Below, piece after piece: positions 6,238-6,473 of a DNA stretch of 6,473 nucleotides. Numbering within the stretch: position 1 is the stretch's first letter; each line of letters starts with the position of its first letter. The position numbers were made by a program, and so were the translations under genes. Location of the stretch: NCBI GenBank assembly GCA_016927635.1, contig JAFGMJ010000185.1, positions 1-6,473 on the forward strand, read 5' to 3'. The notes under the pieces are model-generated. The model saw nothing but the letters and a program-made list of their open reading frames with translations, ran no database searches and had not been told where the DNA came from. The stretch is from Actinomycetota bacterium. GTDB lineage: Bacteria; Actinomycetota; Humimicrobiia; Humimicrobiales; Humimicrobiaceae.

Positions 6238-6473
6238 ATGGTTAGCGGTATTATACTTGCAGGGGGCAGAAGCACCCGTTTTGGATTCAATAAAATTGAA
6301 ATAAAAATAGGTACAATCCCTCTCTTTATCGACCAGCTTTTTAAAATAAATGATTTCTGCAGAGAGATTATAATAGCAACCTCAGAAAGAAACTGCCCTT
6401 ACATAATATCAGAGCTTGACAATATTGAAGTATACAGAAAATATTATAGCCGGCCAAATTCTTTTGATAAATC
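6238..6473 (+). CDS. mobA: MobA-like molybdenum cofactor guanylyltransferase, N-terminal part only (cut by the window edge)
   Basis: The frame stays open to the window end, giving 78 codons with no stop. It begins MVSGIILAGGRSTRFGFNK, the nucleotide-binding signature of the MobA/IspD-type nucleotidyltransferase fold (LAGGxSxRxGxxK), followed by a strand-like REIIIATS. MobA links GMP to molybdopterin, and two such units form the bis-MGD required by the formate dehydrogenase encoded upstream. Position just after fdhD supports MobA over IspD or sugar nucleotidyltransferases, but only about a third of the protein is visible. The start is uncertain. ATG at 6238 places the motif where MobA proteins normally have it. 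GTG at 6187 would add 17 basic and polar residues. Neither has a convincing Shine-Dalgarno site, and the frame is closed upstream by a TAA at 6148-6150. The gap after fdhD is 70 bases. Confidence 0.75.
   Translation, partial: MVSGIILAGGRSTRFGFNKIEIKIGTIPLFIDQLFKINDFCREIIIATSERNCPYIISELDNIEVYRKYYSRPNSFDK

Overview
The window holds a compact, all-plus-strand cluster for an NAD-linked formate dehydrogenase and its maturation. The order is a NuoE-like subunit (93-590), a NuoF-like subunit (624-2333), a large molybdenum/tungsten-bis-MGD formate dehydrogenase alpha subunit with a NuoG-like N-terminal domain (2371-5202), the sulfurtransferase FdhD (5334-6167), and the start of a MobA-like molybdopterin guanylyltransferase that runs off the right edge (6238-6473). 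No other gene is supported on either strand, and no gene-free stretch exceeds 131 bases.

How the genes work together. The alpha subunit should oxidise formate at a Mo/W-bis-MGD site that uses cysteine (C400) where many homologues have selenocysteine. Electrons would pass through four [4Fe-4S] clusters and one [2Fe-2S] cluster in that chain, then through the [4Fe-4S] cluster of the NuoF-like subunit to FMN and NAD+. The NuoE-like subunit supplies a further [2Fe-2S] cluster. FdhD sulfurates the cofactor before insertion, and MobA makes its guanine dinucleotide form. I see no signal peptide, Tat motif or membrane anchor, so the complex is predicted to be soluble and cytoplasmic. The NuoF-like subunit stops just where HydB/HymB-type relatives continue into a C-terminal 2x[4Fe-4S] ferredoxin domain. 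That favours a simple NAD+-dependent enzyme over a ferredoxin/NAD electron-bifurcating one.

Organism. The DNA is AT-leaning, with frequent AGA/AGG arginine and ATA isoleucine codons and one TTG start. The content points to a strictly anaerobic bacterium, for example an acetogen, a syntroph, a fermenter or a member of an uncultured anaerobic lineage. I cannot assign a phylum from this window.

Non-coding structure. Bases 14-54, before the first gene, form a long AT-rich imperfect inverted repeat followed by a T-rich run. The 131-base gap before fdhD contains a 16-base tandem duplication running into a bulged inverted repeat, which may be a structured leader. The first three genes have recognisable Shine-Dalgarno sites; fdhD and mobA do not.

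Nothing here amounts to a wholly new system. The points most worth a second look are the shortened NuoF-like subunit, the incomplete cysteine sets in its N-terminal domain and in FdhD, and the possible fdhD leader structure.
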